DNA from: Clostridium amylolyticum
GTDB taxonomy: Bacteria > Bacillota > Clostridia > Clostridiales > Clostridiaceae
Length of the DNA stretch: 64,000 nt
NCBI RefSeq assembly: GCF_900142075.1
Contig: NZ_FQZO01000011.1
Location: 1-64,000 of the forward strand
Direction of reading: 5' to 3'
The position numbers and the translations under genes were made by a program. This document shows positions 50,557-58,702 of the stretch, one piece after another (position 1 is the first letter of the stretch; every line of letters starts with the position of its first letter). The notes below the pieces were generated by a model. It saw only the letters and a list, made by a program, of their open reading frames with translations, was not told the origin of the DNA and ran no database searches.

Positions 50557-51645
50557 ATGCAAAAGACACTCAAAGATATGGCAAAATACTTAAAAAATGT
50601 TATTACGCCAGAAATACCTGAAACATATGCAATTAATCCTATGTTTGAAAATATTTCAAACGAGGAAGATATTCGAGAAGGAGTTCTTGCGTTCAGAAAC
50701 TTTTTGTATCAGCTTTGCGATGTTTTGATTGTTGAAGGTGATTCGTATGACAATCATAAAAAGAATGCTCACGCATTTGATGACCGCGTTACTATTTCGG
50801 TATATTTTCCATTCCTGCACAATGTGAAATGCTTATTATTGAATATAGGTTTTCATGGTGTACTAACAGAAAGCGATCAATCCCTTACCGTGGGAAACAA
50901 TATATTCAACACGAAAATCCCCGTTTCAAAAAGTATTGAATACTTGCGATTCTTGACTGCCTGCGGCATATTGATTGACGGTATAAACTTGAATGATAAA
51001 AAACCGGATTTATTAAAAGCTGAAGGAATAAAAATTTCGTATCCTGATAATCCTGCCATGTTGACGGGGTTGAAGGTAATGGCAATAGCCGAAATAGAAT
51101 TTGGCACAAACGCTAACAAATTGAAGGTCAATGATTCCAATACAATCAGTTATTGCCGCTTCTCCGATATTTTATTGCGATGTGATTACAGAGTATTGAA
51201 AAATAATAAAATCGACGATGTTATTTCTATATTAAAAGATACTATGAAACCTTTGTCTGCCAATGTGCAAGGTTTTATATTGCAGCTACATCAACGCTAT
51301 TTGGATAAAGGGCTTAAATGCAATGTGGAAATAAAAGATTTATGGATAAAGATTAAATATTCTTATAAAAGTAAAGAGATATGGGGAATTAATGTATCAC
51401 TTAATAATGGTTATCAAATAAACATCAAAGCGAAAAACACGCATAAATACGCTGATACCATCGAAAGATTCCCTTCATTTATACAAGAAATGATTGAAAA
51501 GGGATATGGCTGTGGAATAAAAAGAGGGATAAGCGATCATTGTAATGGAGGTTGCCAAGGGTTTCGTTTTTTACTGAATGACTCAATCATTGATATAAGA
51601 AATGCTATCGAAACTTGGATTGACACGGAATTGTTATTTGCATAG
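50557..51645 (+). CDS. Unknown 362-aa protein of the MerR/PNPOx cassette
   Basis: A cytoplasmic-looking protein whose ATG follows the upstream stop without a gap, so it is translationally coupled. I do not recognise the family. Visible features are an N-terminal helical part (LKDMAKYLKNVITPEIPE), FDDRVTISVYFPFLHNVKCLLLNIGFHG, YCRFSDILLRCDYRVLKNNK, and a Cys-containing C-terminal block, GYGCGIKRGISDHCNGGCQG, with three Cys that could bind a metal. The first part shares the GC-richer composition of its neighbours, while the last ~300 bases are more AT-rich. Unlikely to be a fragment, since start and stop are clean. Confidence 0.6.
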   Translation: MQKTLKDMAKYLKNVITPEIPETYAINPMFENISNEEDIREGVLAFRNFLYQLCDVLIVEGDSYDNHKKNAHAFDDRVTISVYFPFLHNVKCLLLNIGFHGVLTESDQSLTVGNNIFNTKIPVSKSIEYLRFLTACGILIDGINLNDKKPDLLKAEGIKISYPDNPAMLTGLKVMAIAEIEFGTNANKLKVNDSNTISYCRFSDILLRCDYRVLKNNKIDDVISILKDTMKPLSANVQGFILQLHQRYLDKGLKCNVEIKDLWIKIKYSYKSKEIWGINVSLNNGYQINIKAKNTHKYADTIERFPSFIQEMIEKGYGCGIKRGISDHCNGGCQGFRFLLNDSIIDIRNAIETWIDTELLFA

Positions 51646-52063
51646 TATAAGCATTAGTAAAACATAGTGGAAAAATACTATATACCTTAATTAGTGAGAT
51701 TATCTAAGCTGAAATTTGAAGGATATTTGTTTCGCGGGGTGATGTTGGCAACAAAAAATCAGTAAGTGAAAATAATATGTGCAATTGAAGTAAAAAGCCA
51801 GCATAAAAAGCATAGAAACTAAATGAAAAAGTTTAAGAATACCATTAAACTTGGCCAATTCCAGTGATAAGGCGGGGTTCATCACAGGAGAGAACATCTG
51901 CATCGATGGAGGAATGACAAGGCAGATGATTTATCATGATGATTTTGGATGGAATTTAACATAAATAGTGGCAGTTGTTTTTAAAAAAGAAGTTGAAATA
52001 CATTTTAAAGCATTATATGATGAGTTCAGGCATCGATGTACTCTATTAAAAAGAAGGTAAGTT
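51646..52063. other. Region without an intact gene
   Basis: This 418-base stretch holds only the short-chain dehydrogenase remnant at 51851-51964. Before it, 51646-51850 shows no coding pattern, hairpin or promoter that I can support. The last 40 bases carry a ribosome site (AAGAAGG) for the next gene. Confidence 0.6.
51851..51964 (+). pseudogene. C-terminal remnant of a short-chain dehydrogenase/reductase
   Basis: The frame reads LANSSDKAGFITGENICID then GGMTRQMIYHDDFGWNLT and stop. The piece SDKAGFITGE-x-x-x-IDGGMT is the conserved end of SDR enzymes (the substrate-loop side after the YxxxK motif). No Rossmann fold or catalytic Ser-Tyr-Lys lies upstream in any frame, so only the last ~37 codons of a ~250-codon gene survive. 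Confidence 0.85.
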
Positions 52064-52519
52064 ATGAATATTAATATTGAAATGATATCACCATATAAAA
52101 TTGCTTATATACGAAGAACAGGTCCTTACGGTCCAGAGAATGTGCAAATAATGGAACAATTAAAAAGTTGGGCTAGAGAAAAAAACTTATTTAATGAAAA
52201 TTCAATTATATTAGGAATACCCCAAGATAACCCTCAATTCACAGAACCTAAAGATTGTCGTTATGATACATGTTTAGTTGTTTCAAATGATTATTTGGTA
52301 ATTGACGACTACGTAAGAGAAGGCCATATTGTTGGAGGAAAGTATGCTGTTTTTAAAATTAATCATACAGCAGAAGCAGTTCAGAAAGCGTGGATTGATA
52401 TTTTTCCAGAATTATTAACACAAGGATATAAATTTGATGAAAAAAGACCAATAATCGAAAGGTATATGGTTCAAATGGTCAATAATCATTATTGTGAAAT
52501 TTGTGTACCCGTATATTAA
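52064..52519 (+). CDS. GyrI-like small-molecule-binding domain protein
   Basis: A 151-aa stand-alone effector-binding domain (SbmC/GyrI fold, two SHS2 repeats). It starts MNINIEMISPYKIAYIRRTG and contains LGIPQDNPQFTEPKDCRYDTCLVV, HIVGGKYAVFKINHTAEAVQ and RPIIERYMVQMV. Homologous domains are usually fused to AraC HTH regulators; here the HTH is absent. It may bind a drug-like compound or inhibit gyrase-targeting toxins; that is inference. The ATG follows AAGAAGG. Confidence 0.85.
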   Translation: MNINIEMISPYKIAYIRRTGPYGPENVQIMEQLKSWAREKNLFNENSIILGIPQDNPQFTEPKDCRYDTCLVVSNDYLVIDDYVREGHIVGGKYAVFKINHTAEAVQKAWIDIFPELLTQGYKFDEKRPIIERYMVQMVNNHYCEICVPVY

Positions 52520-52556
52520 AGCAATAATTGGTTAAGTTCAAATTCTCTAAAGCTTT

Positions 52557-52590
52557 AAAGCTAGCCAGAAATAATCCGGCTAGCTTTTTT
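52557..52590 (+). terminator. Terminator after the GyrI-like gene
   Basis: AAAGCTAGCC pairs perfectly with GGCTAGCTTT, followed by T's, about 40 bases after the stop codon. Confidence 0.9.
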
Positions 52591-52642
52591 GAATACCAGC
52601 AAACATAATATCTCTTTTACTATCTTCAAATTGTTTACTAAT

Positions 52643-52711
52643 CTATTTATTTTCAGCTTCAGTGTTTGGTTTTTCTATTTGACTACAACCGCTGATAAAA
52701 AGCCTTAAAGC
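52643..52711 (-). pseudogene. Possible lipoprotein-leader remnant
   Basis: On the minus strand one frame reads ALRLFISGCSQIEKPNTEAE followed by NK and stop. LFISGCS matches a lipobox, and the Glu/Asn-rich segment after it is usual for lipoproteins. There is no start codon in frame and a stop comes at once. It may be a decayed leader or chance; support is weak. Confidence 0.35.
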
Positions 52712-52870
52712 TTATTTATTATATATTTTGCAAAAGAGGTCAGAAAGTTTGATACAATAATATAAGATAATATTATATAAAAATAATGAGGAACATTATG
52801 GCTAATATAGAGTTTAAACCTGTCCAGATGCAATGAAATATTATGAATTCTCATAATGAATTATATTTAG

Positions 52871-53137
52871 AATTTAAGCCCTCAGAAAATCTTTAAAACT
52901 CAAGAAACTTTGAAAAAGATGCTGACACCATATGGACATATTTGGTATATGAATGCGTGGTCAAAGTACGGATGTTTTGTAAATGATGAAGAATCTAATA
53001 AAATATCTGCAAACGGATTAATAAGCGGATATATATTTAATGTGTGGGTAGATTTAAGAAATGACTATATAGCTATATTATTGGGAAACAATAATGCAAT
53101 TGCTATATCAAAATTATTAAATATACAGGCTTTTTAG
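52871..53137 (+). pseudogene. C-terminal remnant of a beta-lactamase-like serine hydrolase
   Basis: The frame is open from 52871 without a credible start. It reads NLSPQKIFKTQETLKKMLTP, YGHIWYMNAWSKYGCFVND and then NGLISGYIFNVWVDLRNDYI with AILLGNNNA. The order is that of the last part of class-C beta-lactamase/penicillin-binding-like proteins: helix before the TPYGYGW segment, then HGG-like GxISGF, then a strand ending in LSNN. The catalytic SxxK and YxN are missing, and the usual HGG reads NGL. It is judged a fragment; an in-frame TTG at 52910 could still give a 75-aa product. Confidence 0.55.
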
Positions 53138-53295
53138 ATAAGTGAAGCTAAATATAATTGATGGAATAGGTTATATAAGATTTTATAACTTTTTTTAAAC
53201 AGAGAAATATTAAATAGCTATTGGAAGAGAAAAACAAAATACTGATATAGAAAAAATAAGTTTGTGATAAAACTGATAAGAAAGGTGATGTTATA

Positions 53296-54129
53296 ATGAG
53301 CGTTTTGATAAAGTTGAGGGATAATAAAAATCTACCTGAGGCAGAATCTCAGGTTAGGGATTATATATTAAAAAAGCCCAATGAAGTAATAGAGCTTACC
53401 AGTAAAGAATTAGGAGAAAAAACATATACATCTGCTGCTACGGTAGTAAGATTATGCAAGAGGATGGATATAGGTGGTTTTAATAAGTTAAAGCTTCTTA
53501 TAAATCAGGAAATAAAGTATTTCGAAAGTAAAAATATTGAAATATTGGATTCAACATCAATAAGGCAGACTGATAATATTAAAGAAATAGTTGAAAAGTT
53601 AAACACTATAAATACCCAATCTATTGAAGAAACTTCTATATTAATTAATACTGAAACCCTAAAGGAAGTAGTACAGTTAATTAAAAATGCAAGGATTCTT
53701 GATTTATATGGTATAGGTAGTAGCCATATAATTGCTTTAGATGCAACATTTAAATTTACTAGAGTTGGTAAAAATGCTATTAACTTTGCTCTATATGATC
53801 GTCAATATGTACAAGCTTTGAATAGTACTCCTGAGCATTTCGCTTTATTATTCTCTTATTCAGGAGAATCAAAACAAATGATTGATATAGCTCAAATACT
53901 AAAAGATAATTTTGTAAAAACAGTATCTATAACCTCCAGTAGCCAAAATAGCTTATCAAAAATATGTGATTATAATCTTTATGTTAGTAACAAAGAAAGC
54001 AAATTTAGAAGTGGTGCAATTTCTTCCCGTACAGCATCTCTTCATGTAGTTGATATTTTATATACTGTTTACTGTAATTATGACTATAAAAATACCTCTA
54101 ACAAAATACATAAAACACGAATTGAATAA
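53296..54129 (+). CDS. RpiR/MurR-family transcriptional regulator
   Basis: A 277-aa regulator. The N-terminal HTH_6 domain (residues ~1-75; LPEAESQVRDYILKKPNEVIELTSKELGEKTYTSAATVVRLCKR) binds DNA, and the C-terminal SIS domain (~105-250; RILDLYGIGSSHIIALDATFKF, LLFSYSGESKQMIDIAQIL) senses a sugar phosphate. The neighbours murQ and nanE make MurNAc-6-P or ManNAc-6-P the most likely effector. The ATG follows AAAGGTGATG. It lies immediately upstream, in the same direction, of the amino-sugar PTS operon. Confidence 0.9.
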   Translation: MSVLIKLRDNKNLPEAESQVRDYILKKPNEVIELTSKELGEKTYTSAATVVRLCKRMDIGGFNKLKLLINQEIKYFESKNIEILDSTSIRQTDNIKEIVEKLNTINTQSIEETSILINTETLKEVVQLIKNARILDLYGIGSSHIIALDATFKFTRVGKNAINFALYDRQYVQALNSTPEHFALLFSYSGESKQMIDIAQILKDNFVKTVSITSSSQNSLSKICDYNLYVSNKESKFRSGAISSRTASLHVVDILYTVYCNYDYKNTSNKIHKTRIE

Positions 54130-54145
54130 TAGCAAATTTCAAATT

Positions 54146-54178
54146 ATGAAATAGCATTTCATGTTAATGCTATTTCAT
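54146..54178 (+). promoter_or_regulatory. 12-bp inverted repeat abutting the amino-sugar operon promoter
   Basis: ATGAAATAGCAT (54146-54157) and ATGCTATTTCAT (54167-54178) are exact reverse complements. The right arm ends at the first base of the -35. No T-run follows, so this is more likely an operator for the adjacent RpiR-type regulator than a terminator. Confidence 0.65.
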
Positions 54179-54206
54179 TGAATCGGATGAAAGAAAACGT
54201 TATACT
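54178..54206 (+). promoter_or_regulatory. Promoter of the amino-sugar PTS operon
   Basis: TTGAAT (54178-54183), a 17-bp spacer and TATACT (54201-54206) lie 30 bases before the IIB start. The spacer contains GAAAACG, a weak partial cre. Confidence 0.75.
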
Positions 54207-54235
54207 AAGGACAAATGAAACAAGGAGGATAGAAA

Positions 54236-54700
54236 ATGATAACAATAGCAAGAATCGATGAGAGACTTATTCATGGACAAGTTGCCTTTGCGTGGTCAGT
54301 ACAATATCCAAGTGATGCAATACTAGTAATTGATAATGAGGTTTGTAAGGATAACTTTCAAAAATCATTACTAGAAATGGCAACGCCACAAGGGATGAGA
54401 TGTTTTGTAAAAAGCCAAGACGATGCTACTGAATTTCTAAAGAAGTATCAAAAGAAGAAAATATTCGTTGTTGTTAAGAGTCCAAAGCCCTTACTTCATA
54501 TAGTCAAAAATGGTGTAGAATTGAAGGAAATTAATGTTGGAGGATTATACCACAAGGAAGGCAGAGAACAGATATCTAACACCGTTTTTTTAGATGATGA
54601 ATTAAAAGACATATTTAGAGAATTAAAATATGAAGGCGTCAAGTTGGAAATTAGAGCAACTCCATCAGATAGGTCAATTAATTTAGAAGAAAAACTATAG
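54236..54700 (+). CDS. PTS IIB, mannose/sorbose family
   Basis: A 154-aa IIB with the phospho-His motif IARIDERLIHGQVAFAW (His 14) and FLDDELKDIFRELKYEGVKLEIRATPSDRS at the end. It transfers phosphate from the IIA at 57945 to the sugar. The ATG follows AAGGAGG. First gene of the amino-sugar operon. Confidence 0.93.
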   Translation: MITIARIDERLIHGQVAFAWSVQYPSDAILVIDNEVCKDNFQKSLLEMATPQGMRCFVKSQDDATEFLKKYQKKKIFVVVKSPKPLLHIVKNGVELKEINVGGLYHKEGREQISNTVFLDDELKDIFRELKYEGVKLEIRATPSDRSINLEEKL

Positions 54701-54719
54701 GATAAGAGAGGGGAAAATC

Positions 54720-56327
54720 GTGAATACAGTTACAGCGTTATTATTAAGTATATTTATTGCTATTTTAATGGTTGAGAATTATGGTTATGGATATTGGATG
54801 ATATCAAGGCCGGTAGTAGGGGGAGCTATAGTTGGTCTATTAATGGGAGATATAACTACTGGGTTAATTGTAGGTGGTAGTGTAGAGCTAATGTATATGG
54901 GAATCCTTCCTATTGGCGGAAGCGTACCTCCTAATGCACAGATTGCGGGTATGTTATCAACGGTATTTGCTATTACCAATGGTGGTAACCCTGAAATAGG
55001 TATTGCACTTGCTTTACCAATTGGTATGCTTGCACAGATATTAATTATGTTAGCGTGGAACATAAATATTTTCTTAATGCATGTAGCAGATAAGCATTTA
55101 CAAAAGGGTGAAATTAGAAAAGTTGAGTTAATTCATTTATCAGGATTAATTACTTTCTTTATGGTATTCTTTATACCAACATTTTTAGCTATAAACTTTG
55201 GTAGCGACTATGTTAATCAAGTAGTTAGTAGTATGCCAACAGTATTAGTTGATGGATTAAAGGTAGCATCAGGTATATTACCAGCAGTTGGTATGGCTAT
55301 GTTATTAAAAATGATGAACTTTAGAAAGTATTGGTCCTTCTTCTTAATAGGATTTGTATTTTCAGTGTACTTAAAATTAAATGTTTTGGCAGTTTCATTG
55401 ATTGGAGTAGGTATAATCGCAGCAGTGTTCGCTCTTAGAGGGGATAGTAAAAAAGCAGAAGCTGATGATTTTGATGACTTTGGTGATGAAGAGGAAGATG
55501 CTGAAGATTTAGCGGGAAAAATTGGAGGAATTTTAACTAAGAAGGAATTAGTTAAGACATATATTAGAAGTTTCTTTAGCATGACAAGCATTAACTATGA
55601 AAGATATACATCATTAGGTTTCTGTTATGCTATGATTCCAGCTCTTAAGAAATTATATCCAAATCGAGAAGATTTACATGAAGCATTATTAAGACATAAT
55701 GAATTCTTTAATTGTCATCCCTATACAGGAAATGCTATTCTTGGAGTTTCACTTGCTTTAGAGGAACAAAAAGCTATGGGAAAACCAATTACTGCTGAAG
55801 CAATTTCATCTGCTAAAGCTGCATTAATGGGACCACTTTCAGGAATCGGAGATTCAATATTTAAGGCAACATTCATGACAATATTTGCTGCTATAGGTGC
55901 AGGTATGGCTTTAGAAGGAAATATTCTAGGGCCGGTAGTATTCCTAGTACCTAACGTTGCATTAAATGTTCTTTCCAGATGGTATTTCATAAAGTATGGA
56001 CATAAGTTAGGAACATCTTTAGTTTCTAAGATGAAGAGTAGTGATATATTAGAAAAATTTGTTGAAGGAGCTACCATAGTAGGAATGATGGTAGTTGGAG
56101 CTATGATTGTTTCCTTTGTTAAGATTAATATCGCTTATGTATGGAAATTTGGAGGGAAAGAAATAGTAGTACAAGATTTAATTAATGCAATAATACCTTC
56201 TTTATTACCAATATTAGTTGTACTTGGATTCTACAATATATTAAAGAAAAATAAAAAGGGAATGTATATTTGTGTGCTTGCAAGTTTTATTTTAGGGATA
56301 TTAGGAAAGGCAGTAGGTATGTTCTAG
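54720..56327 (+). CDS. Fused PTS IIC-IID permease, mannose family
   Basis: A 535-aa protein joining two subunits that are normally separate. Residues 1-240 are IIC (MISRPVVGGAIVGLLMGDITTGLIVGGSVELMYMG and GGSVPPNAQIAGML). Residues 241-268 are a very acidic linker (DDFDDFGDEEEDAEDLAG). Residues 270-535 are IID (LTKKELVKTYIRSFFSMTSINYERYTSLGFCYAMIPALKKLY, HNEFFNCHPYTGNAILGVSLALEEQ, SAKAALMGPLSGIGDSIF). The frame is continuous, so it is a true fusion. GTG 54720 follows AGAGGGG. It is the membrane channel of the amino-sugar PTS. Confidence 0.9.
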   Translation: MNTVTALLLSIFIAILMVENYGYGYWMISRPVVGGAIVGLLMGDITTGLIVGGSVELMYMGILPIGGSVPPNAQIAGMLSTVFAITNGGNPEIGIALALPIGMLAQILIMLAWNINIFLMHVADKHLQKGEIRKVELIHLSGLITFFMVFFIPTFLAINFGSDYVNQVVSSMPTVLVDGLKVASGILPAVGMAMLLKMMNFRKYWSFFLIGFVFSVYLKLNVLAVSLIGVGIIAAVFALRGDSKKAEADDFDDFGDEEEDAEDLAGKIGGILTKKELVKTYIRSFFSMTSINYERYTSLGFCYAMIPALKKLYPNREDLHEALLRHNEFFNCHPYTGNAILGVSLALEEQKAMGKPITAEAISSAKAALMGPLSGIGDSIFKATFMTIFAAIGAGMALEGNILGPVVFLVPNVALNVLSRWYFIKYGHKLGTSLVSKMKSSDILEKFVEGATIVGMMVVGAMIVSFVKINIAYVWKFGGKEIVVQDLINAIIPSLLPILVVLGFYNILKKNKKGMYICVLASFILGILGKAVGMF

Positions 56328-56328
56328 T

Positions 56329-57039
56329 ATGAAAAATAGTGTTATGAAAAAAATAGAAGGTGGATTAATTGTATCTTGTCAAGCCAGAGTTGGTTGGGCG
56401 ATGTATGGAAGTGAAATTATGGCTGCTTTTGCTAAAGCTGCTAAAGAAGGGGGAGCTATAGGCATAAGGGCTACAGGTGCTGATAATATAGCTGCAATTA
56501 AAAAAGTAGTGAACTTGCCTATAATAGGAATAAATAAAGAATGGCATGATGGATGCGATGTATATATTACACCAACTTATAAAAGTGCTGAAGCTATTTT
56601 AAAAACAGGTATTGATATAATAGCCTTAGATGCAACTTCAAGAAAAAGACCAAATAATGAGATGTTTGAAGATATAGTGGGAAAAATTAGGGAAAACTAT
56701 CCAAATGTATTAATTATGGGGGAAGTATCTACAGTACAAGAAGCAAAAAATATATTACCTTTGAATTTAGATATAATTAGTACTACTTTAAGTGGTTATA
56801 CAGAAGATACAAAAGATATAAGAGAAGCTAATATTAAGCTTATTGAAGATATAGTTGCTATAACGGATACTCCTGTAATAGCAGAAGGAAAAATTAATAC
56901 TGAGGAAGAGGCTATAAGGGCCTTAAAGGCTGGAGCATATGCAATAGTAATTGGTACGGCTATTACAAGACCAGAAATTATCACTAAAAAATATGTAGAT
57001 AAGATAAATGATTATAAAATAGTTAAAGAAGAGGAATAA
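56329..57039 (+). CDS. nanE: N-acylmannosamine-6-phosphate 2-epimerase NanE
   Basis: A 236-aa TIM-barrel enzyme converting ManNAc-6-P to GlcNAc-6-P. Family motifs are GGLIVSCQARVGWAMYGSEIMAAFA, GAIGIRATGADNIAAIK, PIIGINKEWHDGCDVYITPT, GIDIIALDATSRKRP, LIMGEVSTVQEA and PVIAEGKINTEEEAIRALKAGAYAIVIGTAITRPEIIT. The catalytic Lys/Glu region KEWH is present. It begins one base after the IIC-IID stop, so it is coupled. No sialic-acid lyase gene is nearby, which points to direct ManNAc-type substrates. Confidence 0.95.
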   Translation: MKNSVMKKIEGGLIVSCQARVGWAMYGSEIMAAFAKAAKEGGAIGIRATGADNIAAIKKVVNLPIIGINKEWHDGCDVYITPTYKSAEAILKTGIDIIALDATSRKRPNNEMFEDIVGKIRENYPNVLIMGEVSTVQEAKNILPLNLDIISTTLSGYTEDTKDIREANIKLIEDIVAITDTPVIAEGKINTEEEAIRALKAGAYAIVIGTAITRPEIITKKYVDKINDYKIVKEEE

Positions 57040-57042
57040 AAA

Positions 57043-57948
57043 ATGGAGTTAAAGAAGCTAGAGACCGAGCAAATAAATCAAAATACTATAGATATTGATA
57101 CTTTAAGTACTATAGATATAGTAAACCTAATAAATTCTGAAGATGAAAAAGTTCCAGCACAAATTAAAAAATGTAATATAGAGATACAAACACTTATTGA
57201 TGGAATAGTAGAAAGAATAAAAATAGGAGGAAGATTAATATATATTGGTGCAGGAACTAGCGGAAGACTTGGAATTCTTGATGCTAGTGAATGTCCTCCT
57301 ACATATGGGGTTTCTTATGAATTAGTACAAGGTATAATGGCTGGAGGAAAGGATGCAATAATTAAGGCAAAAGAAGGTGCAGAAGATTCTAAGGATTTAG
57401 CTGTGCAAGACTTAAAAGAATTGGATCTTACAGAAAAAGATACAGTTATAGGTCTTGCAGCAAGTGGAAGAACTCCTTATGTAATTGGAGGATTAGATTA
57501 TGCAAACGAAATTGGAGCATTTACTGGAGCAATTAGCTGTGTAAGCAATAGTATTATAGGTAAACATGCAAAGGTAAATATTGAAGCTATAGTAGGTCCT
57601 GAGGTTGTAACTGGTTCAACAAGAATGAAGGCAGGAACAGCACAGAAAATGATTTTAAATATTATATCAACAACTGTTATGATAAAGTTAGGGAAAGTAT
57701 ATAAAAACTTAATGGTTGATGTACAAGCTACTAATGAAAAATTAGTAGAAAGAGCAAAGAGAATAATAATGGAAAGCACCTCTTGTGATATGGAAAGGGC
57801 TTGTGTTTTAATAAAACTTTCAAATCAAAGTGTTAAGCATGCAATATTAATGGAGTTAACAGGCAAAGGCTACGATGAAGTATCAGTAATGTTAGAGAGA
57901 AATGAAGGAAATATTTCTAAGGCTATTAGGGAGGAGATAGGGCAATGA
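57043..57948 (+). CDS. murQ: N-acetylmuramic acid 6-phosphate etherase MurQ
   Basis: A 301-aa SIS-fold lyase that cleaves the D-lactyl ether of MurNAc-6-P to give GlcNAc-6-P. Motifs include YIGAGTSGRLGILDASECPPTYG, GGKDAIIKAKEGAEDSKDLA with the catalytic Glu, VIGLAASGRTPYVIGGLDYA, GPEVVTGSTRMKAGTAQKMILN and VDVQATNEKLVERAKRII. The last 4 bases overlap the IIA gene. Together with NanE it makes both MurNAc-6-P and ManNAc-6-P flow into GlcNAc-6-P. Confidence 0.96.
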   Translation: MELKKLETEQINQNTIDIDTLSTIDIVNLINSEDEKVPAQIKKCNIEIQTLIDGIVERIKIGGRLIYIGAGTSGRLGILDASECPPTYGVSYELVQGIMAGGKDAIIKAKEGAEDSKDLAVQDLKELDLTEKDTVIGLAASGRTPYVIGGLDYANEIGAFTGAISCVSNSIIGKHAKVNIEAIVGPEVVTGSTRMKAGTAQKMILNIISTTVMIKLGKVYKNLMVDVQATNEKLVERAKRIIMESTSCDMERACVLIKLSNQSVKHAILMELTGKGYDEVSVMLERNEGNISKAIREEIGQ

Positions 57949-58355
57949 TTGGGATAATATTAGTAGGACATGGGTCTTTTGCTAGTGGATTAGAGTCATC
58001 TGTTAAATTAATAGCTGGAGAACAAAAGAATTTTATTTCAATTGATTTTATTCAACAATTAACAGGAGAAATGCTTGAGGATGAGATAAAAAAAGCTCTT
58101 AATGAATTAAAAAATTGTGATAGCTTAATAATATTTACAGATATTTTAGGGGGCACTCCATTTAATACAGCTGCTAAATATGTGAATGATAGAGTAAAGC
58201 TTATTACGGGTACTAATTTATCTATGGTAATTGAAGCAGCACTTTTTAGAGGAATGAATAGAGATTTAAATGAAATTGTTAAAGGAACAATGAATTCTGG
58301 TAGAGAACAAATTAGAGAGTTTACAATTAAAGCAACAATAGATGAGGATTTTTAA
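57945..58355 (+). CDS. PTS IIA, mannose family
   Basis: A 136-aa IIA with the phospho-His in ILVGHGSFASGL (His 9) and FTDILGGTPFNTAA. It takes phosphate from HPr and serves the IIB at 54236. It overlaps murQ by 4 bases and is the last gene of the operon. Confidence 0.93.
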   Translation: MIGIILVGHGSFASGLESSVKLIAGEQKNFISIDFIQQLTGEMLEDEIKKALNELKNCDSLIIFTDILGGTPFNTAAKYVNDRVKLITGTNLSMVIEAALFRGMNRDLNEIVKGTMNSGREQIREFTIKATIDEDF

Positions 58356-58420
58356 AAAGAGATACATAGAACTGTACCGCAAGTAATACTTTAAAGAAAA
58401 TATCTTTGGAGAGACTAAGA

Positions 58421-58455
58421 AATAGGAGTGAAAATTCATCACTCCTATTTTTTTA
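58421..58455 (+). terminator. Terminator of the amino-sugar operon
   Basis: AATAGGAGTGA pairs perfectly with TCACTCCTATT and is followed by T's. The rest of the 347-base gap before 58703 contains a TATAAT-like box (58637-58642) for the next gene and nothing else that I can support. Confidence 0.9.
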
Positions 58456-58702
58456 TATCTTATTTTTAAATATATATGTTAAAGTCTCCGTTATATCTAT
58501 AACGAAGAACTTAATCATAAATAAAGTAGACTTTCCTAAAAAACGTTGGTATAACTACTTTTAGGAGATAAAATTATGACATGTATGGTATCATATATCA
58601 AATAAGTTACAAAATATCTTTTTATATATTTTTTGATATAATATATGCATGATTGTAACTGTTATTTGTCAAAAGACCAATAAAATTTAAAAGAGGATGA
58701 AT

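Noticed and set aside
51700..51903. 67-codon minus-strand ORF
   Set aside because: It covers the antisense of the dehydrogenase remnant and shows no ribosome site or protein-like pattern.
48500..53200. Insertion sequence or prophage as cause of the gene fragments
   Set aside because: No transposase, integrase or terminal inverted repeat was found; only the fragments themselves are visible.
55217..55591. 124-codon minus-strand ORF within the IIC-IID gene
   Set aside because: It is antisense of the acidic linker and hydrophobic segments, giving Ser/Lys-rich low-complexity sequence with no start signal.
58575..58604. Tiny ORF (MTCMVSYIK) with AGGAG before its ATG, 100 bases upstream of the BceR-like gene
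   Set aside because: Nine codons with no conservation evidence; it could be a leader peptide but is more likely chance in AT-rich DNA.
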